Positions 50,440 to 61,689 of a stretch of DNA of 64,000 bases are shown in pieces. The stretch covers positions 19,710,194 through 19,774,193 of the forward strand of contig CM038703.1 in the NCBI GenBank assembly GCA_021613375.1, in the 5' to 3' direction. The translations under genes and the position numbers were made by a program. The stretch comes from Megaleporinus macrocephalus. Lineage: Eukaryota; Chordata; Actinopteri; Characiformes; Anostomidae. Position 1 is the first letter of the stretch. The number at the start of each line of letters is the position of its first letter. The notes beneath the pieces were generated by a model. It saw only the letters and a program-made list of their open reading frames with translations. It was not told the origin of the DNA and searched no databases.

Positions 50440-50860
50440 TTAATTAAACATGGGTTCAGATGATATTTCTGTATTTACCGTGCGATGTGGAAGACTAATT
50501 TCCTCCCAAGTCTCCCCTACAGTTCCAAAAGTGAGAAGAGCAGCACTTTGGAGTCTAATCAGGAAACAGAAAACAAAAGTGAAGCTAATTATCCCCACTC
50601 CTCACGGGGGCTCGGCCTGCTCGGAGAGTTTAGATTCCTTCCAGCTCAAGTAGCCCGTAACCATGCATGCAACAGAAGCAGCTCCTTAACTAGACACACG
50701 TGTGTGAATACGGGCTAATGGCGCTTCCGCTATTAATATCAATTACTTGCGGGCCTCTGCAGTCTGCTGCTGGGGTGGATGCGAGGAGGTACATGGTTTC
50801 TCCTGAATATATGGAGCTTGTACTAATAGCCCCACTGTTGTGTATGTCTACTGAGCATTT
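50440..50860. promoter_or_regulatory. Candidate regulatory block with palindromic E-box
   Basis: Repeat-free. A 12-bp perfect palindrome ACACACGTGTGT at 50694-50705 contains the E-box CACGTG. CTAATT and CAATTAC cores flank it. Enhancer-type texture; conservation was not tested. Confidence 0.3.
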
Positions 50861-51151
50861 TGTCTTAGGCTGCTTTGTGAAAGACTTGACAAAGACAACA
50901 AAGTTTTAGCATCCCTCGACTGCAATGATGGTTAACAGGAACAGTAATCCGATCTCAAATACCATTTTCAGAGTTTTTGCTACTTTCCTTTTTTTTATTA
51001 AATGTTTGATTTCAAAATAGATACCGTAGGGCAAAAACCTGCATCCAGTTTCAAGTTTAAACTGGTTTGTATCGCTATGATCATAGAAGCAGTTTAACAA
51101 GTATTATAAATTATTGTAATATAGATTGTAGCGATAGCATTATTAAAGACT
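50861..51151. other. Non-coding spacer
   Basis: AT-rich, nothing recognised. Confidence 0.4.
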
Positions 51152-51159
51152 ATTTAAAC

Positions 51160-51881
51160 CAAGGGCGTAGAATTAGCATGGACGAAGGTGATGTGTCCCC
51201 ACAAATATTCAGTGATTACTGAATTGTCCCCACCAAAAATTTGATCCCCTCTGAAAAAAGGCCCCGATCTGTCAATGTCTCATTAACATTGACTAGAGGT
51301 GTAGAAAGGGTTAAATCACATTAAATCCTACCTCTCGGTAACACATATGGCCAGTGAGATTGGCTGTGCCACTCCCTGCTGTCACGTGAGACTCTGTAGC
51401 TACGTGTTTGGTTGTTAGCAGCGGCAAAACCGGAAGGAAAGCTTTCCAGTCATAAGCGAGACTCACTGTGCAAAACTGAGGAGCAGCGTGGGTGACACAT
51501 GGGTGTCAAAAGCGAGTGAGGATGGCAGCAAAAAAGCAGAAGGTGGACATGAGCTATTTTTTAAGTCATGAAATGAGTACATCATAATAGCGTTAATAGC
51601 GATGCTGGGCTTTGTGGCACAGCATATAACAGGCTAAAATAGACTGTAGCTATGAACAACATGGTTTGGAAATTAACTGAAACAAATGGACAAGTGTCGG
51701 TTCTCTTACAGTCTCCCAGAGTAGCATGTCCAACTTTGGTTGAAACTCTCAGTCAGAGAAAACTGCAGCCTTGTGCAAGGATATTACTAGCCTACATAGG
51801 CTGCTAAGTTAACATTTCTAACATTGGGGATGGGGGGATCCAAAGGTCCCCACCAACGCCAAGAGCAAATCTACGCCCTTG
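51160..51881 (+). mobile_element. hAT-type DNA transposon with 8-bp target duplication
   Basis: The element begins CAAGGGCGTAGAATTAGC and ends GCAAATCTACGCCCTTG, inverted copies with one or two mismatches. Immediately outside lie ATTTAAAC (51152-51159) and ATTTGAAC (51882-51889), an 8-bp target duplication with one change. TIRs starting CA-GG and 8-bp duplications are hallmarks of the hAT superfamily. At 722 bp it is too short for a full transposase. Short inverted GTCCCCAC/GTGGGGAC words follow the TIRs. Confidence 0.82.
51522..51587 (+). pseudogene. Possible hAT transposase N-terminal stub
   Basis: A short frame begins with lysine-rich MAAKKQKVDMSYFL and stops after 21 residues. A basic start followed by an S-Y/F-F pattern resembles the opening of some hAT transposases. 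It is too short for certainty; the rest of a transposase is not present. Confidence 0.35.
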
Positions 51882-51889
51882 ATTTGAAC

Positions 51890-53000
51890 ATATTCACAAA
51901 CAGCTTCAGCATTTAACTAAACTGTTACATTGTTTTTTTAGCATCGTCTTTTAATACTACAACGTTACAGCCAACTACTCACACGTTACAAAACAACATA
52001 AGACTACACATTATACAACACAACAGTAAAACTGTTGGAGAATACTGCATGGCTGCATTAACAGAATATTTAAGTTTAGTTTTGCAGACAACAATTTACT
52101 CATCTGATCTTTCTTCCAAAATCAAAGGCATTAATAGCCCCACTTGACTTGGCGTCTACTTTTCTGGAAAGACTTCTGGAACACAGCTGTAAGGATGTGA
52201 TTGCATTCAACCCCAGGAACATTAGTGAGAACAGCTACTGATGTTCTCAAGCACAAATGACACTCCAACTCATCCCAGTAGTATTGGATGGTGTTCCATC
52301 ACTCCAGAGAAGGCTGTTCTACTGCGCCACCCTAACACTGGGAAGCTTTATAGGTCTTGAGCAGTGTGTGAACTAAGGCTGCTAAGGCGTCCCATTTAAT
52401 TGGACAAGCTTTTTATGGAGATTATACAAGCCCAAGCCCAAGCCCAAGCGTCAGTAATGGATGAACCTTAAAGTAGCTGAACTAATTAATTAAAAGGTGT
52501 GTCTGCAAACATATAGTGTACTTTTCTCACCATTGTAAAAAAAGAACATAAATACACCGGAATGACTGTAAACATCTCTGAAAGTTGTTTAAAAGAGAAA
52601 GATTACACGTTTCTGTTAACTTTCTTACTGGCGTCTCTGTTTGACTGAAGACAGAGGGTGAGCGTAATAAATGTATCGGTTCATTTTGCTCGGCTCTGGA
52701 TCAATCGCGCTGATAATCTCAAGCTGGGAATGACATGAAGGCCAGTAGTGTGTGCTATGAGCCAGCAAGCTGGGCCAGGAATAGATGGGGATAAGTGTTG
52801 TCATCATGGCCATTAGTGGAGCTGGACTCTCATTCAGCTGAGGTAATTCAGCAGACAATCAGCCTTGACCACTGGAGCTCTGTTGAGTCTTGCGCTTCAT
52901 AAGATAAGATCTTAACATTTTTACACATGCAGCTCAACCACTGAGAACAATAAGGTACATTTTCTGCAGAAAGTCCAGAAAGAATTATTATCGCAGCTGA
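51890..53000. other. Non-coding spacer
   Basis: No gene recognised. A 6-bp AAGCCC unit is repeated at 52428-52449. Confidence 0.4.
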
Positions 53001-53680
53001 AGCATATTGCGTTTCTTCTTAGGATACAATAATAATGAGCGGAATCATCATGGTAGTGAACGGTAGCGATCCTGGTAGGTCAAATTTACAAAGAAAATGC
53101 ATCATTTATCAAAACCGCACTGATGTTCATCGTCGTCATGGACCAAACAGAGAAACGCAGACCTTGCTTTGTGGGATATTTTCCTGGAATCAAACACTAA
53201 AATGATAAAATGTGTGTGGCGGGGTTCTAACAAGCTGTCCGGCTGCTAAAGTGATGATGCGAGGCATCCATTAGGGCCAGCTGCTCAACGAGCAGAGAGG
53301 AGGCCGTGGTCCTGAGAGGGGCAAAGCTCAAGTCTCGGGGCCCCGGTTTGCATACTGATGCCCTCTGAATGTTTTCCATGGTTGTTAGACATGCAGAGAG
53401 CTGGCGGGACGCTTTCCAAATCTGTAAACAAAACAAATGTGGAGCGCAAATTAAGTGCATTAATCGGGCAGCCTGCGGCATGACAGCAAGCTTTTGCAGC
53501 TCTGAATAACCTGTCACAGTCACAGAGCGTCCCTTAAAAAGAACATTTCGGGAAAAGCCCAAGGTCATTTTCATGGGGCTCATAGACTCCAGATTGCTGA
53601 TAGGAACAGTTTGTGAGCAGGGCTTGCTAGATCCAGAGTTTTTAAAACCACACTTAAAAATAGAAATAATAACGGCTCCT
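53001..53680. promoter_or_regulatory. Candidate conserved non-coding block
   Basis: Repeat-free, mid G+C, with TTAAGTGCATTAATCG near 53451 and several ATTA cores. The 155-codon minus-strand frame (53227-53694) has no recognisable domain. The texture is enhancer-like. Confidence 0.3.
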
Positions 53681-53683
53681 AAG

Positions 53684-53900
53684 GGCATTTTCACACTAGA
53701 GCTTTTTTTTCAGACCCAGGATCTCATGCTCCGCAAGTTCAGAACATTTGGTCGAGTGTGAAAGCTGTTTTCGAACCTGGGAGCGGTCCAAAGCTGATCC
53801 TCCTGAAATCAGTGGTCTAGGGTTTGCTTCTAGCAAAAAGTCTGGTGCGGTCCACTGTGCGTTTGTAAGCTGGGTGCTGCTCGTGTGGTTGTGTGATTGG
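53684..53900. mobile_element. MITE-like repeat with GTGTGAA-type terminus
   Basis: GGGCATTTTCACACTAGAGC near 53682 followed by GACCCAGGATC, and later GAGTGTGAAAGC with GAACCTGGGAGCGGTCC. These words belong to a common fish repeat. Related words in mirror orientation occur at 58450-58640. Ends are approximate and the class is not assigned. Confidence 0.45.
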
Positions 53901-54184
53901 TTTATTTTGTTACCTGAATGCTTCGATATATTGCATGGTTAAAAAAGTTTTTCATAAAAAGCAACAATAAAGAGGGCCTTTGCGTGCATATGCTCCTGCA
54001 TTGTGAAACGCTATGAATCCAAAAAGTGCTGCTGTTCGCAACTTGAGTGTTGAGCCCAGAATCAGTCTGCAGTGGTGACTCATGTATTCAACAAAGGGTA
54101 ACCCTAAATGCTGTTGGGGGAAAAAAACTTGAACGATTATTATATTATAATATATAAAATGTATATGTAAAATGTATTATGTTA
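53901..54184. other. Non-coding spacer
   Basis: AT-rich with a small TA-rich patch at 54139-54180. Nothing else recognised. Confidence 0.4.
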
Positions 54185-54300
54185 GAGGTTCTTGCTGCAT
54201 GACACTGAAATTTCATATGCTGTCATGGCGTGCCATGATAAATTATGAATTGTCATGATATGTGTCAGAATATTTGATGTCATGATGGTCAGCTACACTA

Positions 54301-54805
54301 CAGTTGGCAAAAAGTTGTATATTAGCACTTTCTTTACAGAAAACAAACAAGCAATTTTGTATATGTCACATTTTTCTTTCAATGTTTTTCTCTAAGGTGG
54401 AAAGAAGGGTCTGGGTTTTATTATTACGGTTGTCCCTTCTGTTCCCACCACATCCGAAGACATCCAGTCAAGTAAGTTGGGGATAATTGGGGTTTTGAGT
54501 GTGTGTGGATGTGAATGTCTGTGTATCTGTCCTGTGATGGACTCATGGCCTGTCCAGGGTGTTTCCTTTTAGCCAATGAGCATCGGGCACTATCAGGCAC
54601 TGAGCACCCCCATGATAAATTTCTTAGATGATGTATAAATGCTTTTTCTCCATATTAAAATGAACAAATAAACAGTATTTGTTTGATTCCTTTGATTATT
54701 TGATGTGCAGAAGTTTGAGTTCTGTGGAGCATATGTTCATTTGTTTTTATTTAAAAAATCATCAAAACAATTTGACTGGGGTGCCCAAACTTTTGCATGC
54801 AACTG
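54301..54805. mobile_element. TA-flanked Tc1/mariner-type element
   Basis: The left end CAGTTGGCAAAAAGTT and the right end AACTTTTGCATGCAACTG are imperfect inverted copies. TA lies just outside each end (54299-54300 and 54806-54807). The right end extends into GGGGTGCCCAAAC, as in a common fish Tc1/mariner-type repeat. No transposase frame is present. A LINE-like tail seems to lie inside it. Confidence 0.6.
54490..54640 (+). mobile_element. L2-like LINE 3' tail fragment
   Basis: CTGTGATGGACTCATGGCC followed by TGTCCAGGGTGTTTCC and GAGCACCCCC-like words is the usual order in the 3' tail of fish L2-type retrotransposons. It lies inside the TA-flanked element and may have been captured by it or inserted into it. 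Confidence 0.42.
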
Positions 54806-54929
54806 TACACTGCATGATATCAAACATCATAGCATCTGTCATGACAATTTATAGTAATGGTAACATAACACTGTTATATTACTAAGTAATATCTGTGACG
54901 CCAATTCATGACAACATAAAGTCTAAGTC

Positions 54930-55075
54930 CAAAGCAAGTATGCTCAAAATAATAACTTTACAGGAGACGGCAAAATCATCCTTAACTTTCAGTGTACGTT
55001 AATGCAAGATTTTATTTAAAGTAATTTTGAGCATTTCTATCGCTCCATTCCAAACCAACATGCAACATAAAGGAC
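54930..55075 (+). repeat. Dispersed repeat, copy B
   Basis: Matches 33318-33450 in ordered words: TTTACAGGAG, AACTTTCAGTGTACGTTAAT, then GAGCATTTCTATCGCTCC. It is a diverged copy of a common fish repeat of unassigned class. Confidence 0.5.
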
Positions 55076-55439
55076 AGCCAACCTTACAGGACGTTGAACA
55101 GTGGAAATGGATCTTCTGGACAGCAAGGATACAACATCTGGTATGAAATGATCATGGAGTGGAAGTGTCAATGTTATGTTCATGTGAAGTACTCTTAAAA
55201 CCTTTTTTCAGTACCTTGTTCAAGCAGCAGAGTGCTTCGCTGTGCACTACAGGAGGCATGATAGGCCAAAAAACTGCAGAGCAAGGTGTTCCAAATTGTT
55301 GCCGGGTGTTCTTAACAAGGCCCCATCTCACCCCTACACTAGTACTGCACAGCACACCGCGTCTGCCGTGCCAGCTAAATGCACGTGTACGCCTGCCGTT
55401 GCATGCCTCCGTGAAAGTGCCTAGTGTGGAGCGCACGGG
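55076..55439. other. Non-coding sequence
   Basis: No gene recognised. Frames on both strands overlap one another (55152-55536) and have no domain. Confidence 0.38.
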
Positions 55440-56560
55440 ATGTGCTTTGACTCTCGGCCATTTAAATATTCCCTCGTTAATAAAGGTGGAAAATCAATTT
55501 GCCGGTGCTGATTCTCATCCACTGTGCGCTCATTAAGCCCCCCCCTCCCCTTCCCGCGAGTGTATAGCAGTCAGAGCGCGTCGGGGCCGGGCGCCTAAAC
55601 GGCTGACTGGAGCTCCGGTAATCGCACACGGCCACACACCCGCAGCTCGCGAGGAGAAGTCATTCAGTTCTGCTTCCTTTAGCACTTCTCTCTCGCTCTC
55701 TCTGTCTTTGTATTCCTCCAGGGCATGTTATTCAGCAAGACGTGCTACCACAAGCATTCGCATTCATGAGGCGTGCTCCTAGGAGTCAGAGGCCAGTCTG
55801 AAAGGTGCTTTTGAAATGATAATCGCACACTTGTGTCAGGGTCATTGGAAAAAATATTTCAGAATGAAGGGCTTTAGAATTCCGCACGCCAAGAACCCTG
55901 TCTGTGACAGGCTGAGGTATGGTTGACAGCAGCGAGCCTGACTGGAAACAACGCAAGCAATTCTGGCAATTATGCTGCATGTTTGCCATGTGGCAGAGAA
56001 GCAGTCACACCCCCCGAGGCGAAGCCCACGATTGTTTTTGCTCTGCGCCTTATCTCCCGCGAGCAAGCGCGCCATAATGTAAAGTCATGTCTCTCCCCAC
56101 GCTAAACTATGGTATTTCTCTTAAAAAGCTAAAAAATGCCCAAGCGCGATGGAATTCCTGAATCAATAAGGGAGTAATTGCATGCGGCTCTCATGCCTTC
56201 GGTTTCGCTTGTTTACTTGGGGCAACACTCAATAATGGAAAGATTCACTAGCCGCTTGTTTGCACTCGTCGCATTACTCAACGTCTTTGTATTGATGGGT
56301 CATGCCACAGTTGATTCATTAAGAAGACTTAGAGGAACTAGTAATGCACTTGAGGATCAAATAGAGCCACAACGTTGACGTGAGGCCAAACATCCAGCTC
56401 CAGAAGCACTAGAGCACCTCACCTGACATCCCGGAGACCTGCCATCAGAGACACGGACAGCTGGTAATGCGAGTCGACAAAGAGCTGATGTGTTTTCTAT
56501 CGGCCCTGAAAGCAGGTCTGTTTAAACCTGTGTTTCGCTTAATTAAGTCACCGGGGCCCT
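55440..56560. promoter_or_regulatory. Candidate regulatory block with CpG-rich patch
   Basis: Repeat-free. At about 55540-55655 the sequence is G+C-rich with many CG steps (CAGAGCGCGTCGGGGCCGGG near 55572). A pyrimidine tract ending in CTCCAG at about 55685-55721 resembles a splice acceptor. The frame after it closes within 16 codons. TTAATTAAG lies near 56539. It could be an enhancer or an alternative first exon of a non-coding RNA. No TATA or start-site signal is clear. Confidence 0.35.
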
Positions 56561-57470
56561 AGTGCGCTCACGTCACATACTGCTACTGGTTGAATTGGTA
56601 ATATTGGTTAACAGGTAGCGGGTTAGATTTATCAGTACATTTACCATTAGCTGACTTTATGAACCACGATTGCTGGCAGGAGTCAGTCCATTATGTTACT
56701 TCTCCTTTCTTCAAATCGCTCAAATCACTTGAAATGGATTATCTCATAATGAATATGATTTTTCAGCCTTTCAAAAGGAGGATAAGCAATTAGAAGCCAT
56801 CAATTAAGACAGTGCCTTGCTGAATACATATTAAGGTCTACTGGAATGATATGAAAGTGCACCCCATGCAGTAATACTTTTCACTACTAGCTGGGTTCTG
56901 ACAGGGGCTAGGCCAATGTAATTTTCATAAAAGGATGATCGAGACGTATTTGCAATAAAATTGATCTCCATGCTACCATGCAACTGTCCACTAGCCTTCC
57001 CCCGTAAACAGATACGCAACAGGCACATTTAAAGAGTTCAGTGATAGGAATGCTAAGCTCTCAGTGTCTTCTCTTTTTTGTTGTTAAAAGTATTCTCTTG
57101 GGAATGAGTCACAAGATGATGCTAGACACAGCAGCCTCAGTATTGATGTGAATCTACCACACTTGTTTCAAGGATGCCACAAAGCAGCATGGCGTGTCAC
57201 CCTCCAAATCACACAATTCTTTGTTTGCTTGTTGACAGCACAGTTCCCCGACCCCCCTGCTCCGTCTCTCTCCTCCCGTTGGATTGTTTGCGTGCGCGTG
57301 CACTGGGCCCTTCTCATTAGCCGAATGGCCACTGTGCCAGTGGAGGCGGCGTCCAGACAGGGACTCCCGCCGCGTCAATCAGAACCGGTGCTCCACTGCC
57401 TTAGCCCAATGAAACGCCAATCAATGGCCTGCCAGAGATTGATGAGCTGGTCTTCCTGATAGCAGTAGTC
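56561..57470. promoter_or_regulatory. Candidate conserved non-coding block
   Basis: Repeat-free. The first half is AT-leaning with CAATTAAG and CATAATGAATATG words. The second half (57240-57460) is G+C-richer and includes CAATGAAACGCCAATCAATGG. Frames of 74 and 103 codons there lie opposite one another and have no recognisable domain. Confidence 0.32.
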
Positions 57471-58449
57471 TTTAAGACCTGGGGTGGGTGCAAGCTGAAT
57501 AAGTTGCAAGCTGAATGTGCCACGGGAAGGAGGAACCCAGATCTATTCGCTAATACATGTACCACCCACTCATTCTAGCCCTGGAGAGTCATTTTACCAA
57601 GGCAATGCACAAGAGAGGTCTTGTCTGAACGAATGGCCCTGAAACAAATACTACTTGAAATCACTTGAGAACTATAGTATGAAACAGGCCAAATCTTGAA
57701 AACTGCATCTTTTGTCATGACAAGTGACAATCCCAATGCAAAACCCAGAAGAGATGTTCCTAAACACTAGTTCAACACCTTTAACTACAATAGTGCAAGA
57801 AAAGTTCTCTGGAGAAACGCATTAGAACAGTTTGACACAGTCTTGAAGTACCAATTCACTGCACACAACCAGTTCACCCCAGGAAGGTCTTCATTAGTTG
57901 CAACAAGTGTGTTGAAAACAGTGGAAATCAATTTCTATCTCTAGTTCGCGTCTCTTAATCTGGACCAAAGCAGAAGATTTTTCATTGTATGATTGTGTTT
58001 TAGTTCTGGTTAGCTTAGTGTTGAAACTGGCATATTTGATATCAAACCAAAGATGTAAACAAAAGACATATGGGTTAAAAAAGAGAAAAACAACTCTTTG
58101 GGTAGGTTGTAGGACATTTCCTTGGGAATAAAAACACAAATAATATCTCTCTGCCATAACTGAGCTTATGGATTTCACATATATATCTAGTCTTATCTGT
58201 TTTGGGATGCTGTAAAGCAAATAGCCATAAGAGGCTGCATTTTCCCACAGTGTAAATGTACTGCTTTTTTAAAATGTTGAAAAATGTACACAAACTTATA
58301 CAAAACATAATGTGCTTGTTTATGTATATTGAATATTTTATAGAAACGATCTGTTCAGCGATTGCCAATGAAACATGTATACATGTCAAAACAGCATCAG
58401 AAATTTGTCTTTTTCAAAGCAGATCTGCAGGGGAGAGAAAACGATTCTT
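57471..58449. other. Non-coding spacer, nothing recognised
   Basis: No gene or repeat identified. The frames at 57894-58389 lack a domain. Confidence 0.4.
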
Positions 58450-58640
58450 TCTGTGTTTGATCCCTTTAGGCAGGTTTGGCCCATCATTCATATTTCAGAA
58501 GAACCACACCAGAGTTCATTTGGAAGTTCTAACGAACTGCACTAAGAGATCAAACACACCAGGTTTCGTGTTAATTGAAACAAACCTGCGCAGTGTGAAC
58601 CCAGGACTATGCAGGAGCAGTACTGAGAACTACTCATCCA
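58450..58640. mobile_element. MITE-like repeat related to 53684-53900
   Basis: ACCACACCAGAGTTCATTTGG near 58502, GAGATCAAACACACCAGG near 58545 and AGTGTGAACCCAGGAC near 58590 are in the order I know from a common fish repeat with GTGTGAA ends. The 155-codon frame across it (58256-58723) is therefore unlikely to be a gene. Confidence 0.42.
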
Positions 58641-59750
58641 CAGTAAAACCGGTTGCCAAAATAACCCTAAAGTTTTTGTTTTGTTTTTTTACATTTTGTA
58701 TTGGAATCATATTTCCAGGTTGAGAACCACTAATAGACCTTTGTTAATGAACCATCACATTGGAGATTCTTTTCATTTTTTTCATCTACACACTCACATA
58801 TCCCATTTTCCAAAACAGTTTTCCGAAAGGGAGCTGAGTGATTCTTCAATGGCGGAACACACCTTGTTCTTGGTGACACCTTACTACATCTTGTGTTCAC
58901 ATGTTCTCATTGACTAAGTTGGTTGTGTGTGTTAGATTAGAGCTGGAATTAAACTCTGAAAGGTGTGAAGATCATCTGGAGCAGAGTTAGCAACCCCAGT
59001 GCTTTGGCATCACCTCTTTGCAGTATGTTAACATTGGAAGCACGTTTCTCTGCAATTGTACTCTGCTTCAAAGCTGGTGAGACAAAGTGTTATACAAAGA
59101 CATATGTGTAATACTCTTCCAGAGAGCCCCCCCTCCCCTTATCAAAAAGGCATTTGCCCATTTACATCTCATTAACCATTCTTATCTCCTCAGTGCCATT
59201 TGTCATCCATTGGCAGTTACACCGGCATCAAGAGCTGAGGTGTTTCTACACATCTCTCTCACACTTTCCCTTTTTCACTCTCCCTCTCTCCTTCTCACTC
59301 GCTCTCACTCAGGGGGTGCGATACAGGAAGGCACAAAATGGAATGATGCGTGTACGTATACAAGAGTCATGTGACATAGGTGCTTGCTGCTCCTTCACAG
59401 ACAGCTTTATGGAACCCAGGCTCATTTAGCTTGTGATGCTATATTCTGTTAGCTGGAGGATCCACGTTTAGTTAGCCGGAGTACATTTTTTACAATCTAT
59501 TGAAAACAGAGTCTACCTCGATGTCCTCGAGGTAATACAGACCATGAAAGTGCAGTCTAACAGTTGCCACTATTGTCACGAAAGCTGCTCTTCAGACAAT
59601 GAATAATTGAACAAAGTAAGTAATATGAAATGGAACTTAAAAGGTATTTGTCTTTGCTCTTGGGTAGCCCAAATGTTTGCCTTTGCAACAATTGCATTAT
59701 TTATGGAACCTTTGAAAGCGGTGGCAGAGATTGTGTTCACCTGCATGTGA
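58641..59750. other. Non-coding spacer
   Basis: No gene recognised. A CT-rich run lies at about 59254-59310. Confidence 0.4.
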
Positions 59751-60130
59751 TTCGGAGCTTCCACATTTGCCCTGCTCTAATCACACCTCCACCTCGGCTG
59801 AGAGATTTTCTCTCGCACCACCACTCCATGACATTCCCATGCCGTTCAGCTTATTTCAAACCCGTGGCCATAGCGCTGCCAGTAGGTGCGGTAGCGAGAA
59901 ACCGCACCATGGATTTAGATAAGGCCTGAAAGACCTGCCAGGGTTTCTCGAGACACAGGCGGAAAGTGTCTCTCATTCTTTTCCGTTTCCCCACCATGGA
60001 CCAAGATTTAATCCTCCTATTGATTTCTCCTTTTGAAAAGAGAGCCGTCCAATTGGCATCTCTAAATGAACTCAGAGATGTTCGTGTGAATGCTCCAGAA
60101 TGCGGAGGAGCAAAGGGGAACCAATCCTCG
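59751..60130. promoter_or_regulatory. Candidate conserved non-coding block
   Basis: Repeat-free, mid G+C, with no recognisable protein in any frame. The GCCAGTAGGTGCGG near 59878 is a partial CTCF-like match only. Confidence 0.25.
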
Positions 60131-60540
60131 TGAAATTATATTCAGTCGGAAAAACATCTCGCAGAACCTACATGCATTATACAGGAGCTAAACCTTAAGA
60201 GAAAAACACATTAATAATGTAGACAAAGGTGGAACAAAGAAGGCCTTTTCTGCTCAGGTCAACCATTACGGCTCATCTTTAGGACCAGGACGTGACGCGC
60301 AATCTGTGTCAGAGGTAGATAGATTTGACACGCCAGTGGTTACACATAATATTAACTATTATCTACTGCCAAAAGCTGCCAATTGTCTAATAATGTCTAG
60401 TGAAAAAAACAATACTGTATAAACGTCTGTCATCAAGTGCGTTCTCATTCAATCAAATAGTAGTAACAGTCACATTTCCATCTCCTTCAAATACCACCCG
60501 GTAAAACTGTGATAGAAATAACTGGACCCAGTCTGTAATC
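60131..60540. other. Non-coding spacer
   Basis: Nothing recognised. Confidence 0.4.
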
Positions 60541-61110
60541 ACTGCAGCAGACTTCCTGGGAATGATTATGTTTCCTGTGGGTTGCATACAGTAGTGACTT
60601 TTCTCTTTGGTAGATGGAACTTGGACTGCAGTTTCACAGTACTGGAATCTTGCCCTCGTCTATCAGAGCAAGCTGGACGGAGCATTCACATCTAGTAGAT
60701 CTGCTCAGTAATGAATGCGCCTTGCCTTTTACTATTTTCCTTGAAAATGCTTCACTTAGTCGAAGCTTGACAGTGATTTGTCACTACACTGACACCGAAT
60801 GGCCTGTGCCAACTTCATTAGAACAATGAATCTACGAGCATGCTATTCCTGTAGGAGCCAGCAGGACGCTCTCTCTCTTTCTCTCTCGCTCTCTCCTTCT
60901 CCCTCATGCACACACACAAATGGCTGGATTGCCTAATGAATGCCCGTTTGGTATCTTTTATTTAATTATTTTCCTCATGCCTGCAATCAGTAAGTAAGCC
61001 TGAAATTGACCCACCCAACTAATGAAGCTCGAATTATCCCTTTGAAGATATTTCTCTATTTGGTTGTCTGGAATCAGATGTTCCTCTAATGACTTTCTTT
61101 TGACCTTTCA
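60541..61110. promoter_or_regulatory. Candidate enhancer-type block
   Basis: Repeat-free except for a CT-rich run at 60869-60900. The part at 60915-61080 has CCTAATGAATGCC, TTTAATTATTTTCC and ACTAATGAAGCTCG, an even spread of homeodomain-type cores in mid-G+C sequence. Conservation was not tested. Confidence 0.33.
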
Positions 61111-61689
61111 GCATGAAAGAACTGATGTTTCCCTCCACTTAGTCCTTTTCCGTATCTTACAGCAGGTCAAACTGATACCAGCAGTTAGTGATACAGCCTT
61201 GCAATGGTTGGAGATGTTCAAAGTTTCTGTTCTTCTTCTTCTGACACACTCTGTTTCACTCACCAGGCTTCAGGTAAGTGTCAAGCCTGTGATCAGCTAA
61301 ATCGGTCGTGTCAGAGAAGAGAACGCTATGCTTATCTTTCACATAGGGCATTCTCATTTTTTTTCAATTTTTTTTGCACATGGTCATATCAAGCAGTGTT
61401 ACGTAGCCTCTTCAGACACCAGCCTTCCTCTCAGACAGCACTTGTCCTTGGATTCTTGAATGCTCTTATCACAAACAAATAACAAACCGTGTCCCCGTTT
61501 TCTTGCCGGAGAAAAAAAAAAAAGAAAGAATAAACCAATGGCCATTTCCTGCTGGGCAGGTTAATGCTTATGCTTTCCTTTCTCTGGTTGGCCTCCAACG
61601 AGCAGGAACAACTCGCCTTTGGTAGGGCTTCCTCTCCTGTTTGTGAGTGATGCTGTAACGCAGGGGAGTCTTTCAGGAACAACAAAGGA
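61111..61689. other. Non-coding spacer
   Basis: Nothing recognised apart from poly-T near 61358-61374 and a poly-A run near 61511-61522. Confidence 0.4.

Larger units (their letters stand above)
54185..54915. mobile_element. Palindromic TGTCATGA-rich MITE, split by a later insertion
   Basis: The left part (about 54250-54298) and right part (about 54808-54850) mirror each other, as in AATTGTCATGATATG versus its inverted counterpart near 54850. Both parts are rich in TGTCATGA words. They are separated by the TA-flanked element at 54301-54805, so the palindrome was interrupted near its centre. Outer limits are uncertain. Confidence 0.5.

Noticed and set aside
53227..53694. 155-codon open frame, minus strand
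   Set aside because: No recognisable domain and no neighbouring exon structure.
58256..58723. 155-codon open frame, plus strand
   Set aside because: It runs through a MITE-like repeat at 58450-58640 and has AT-driven composition.
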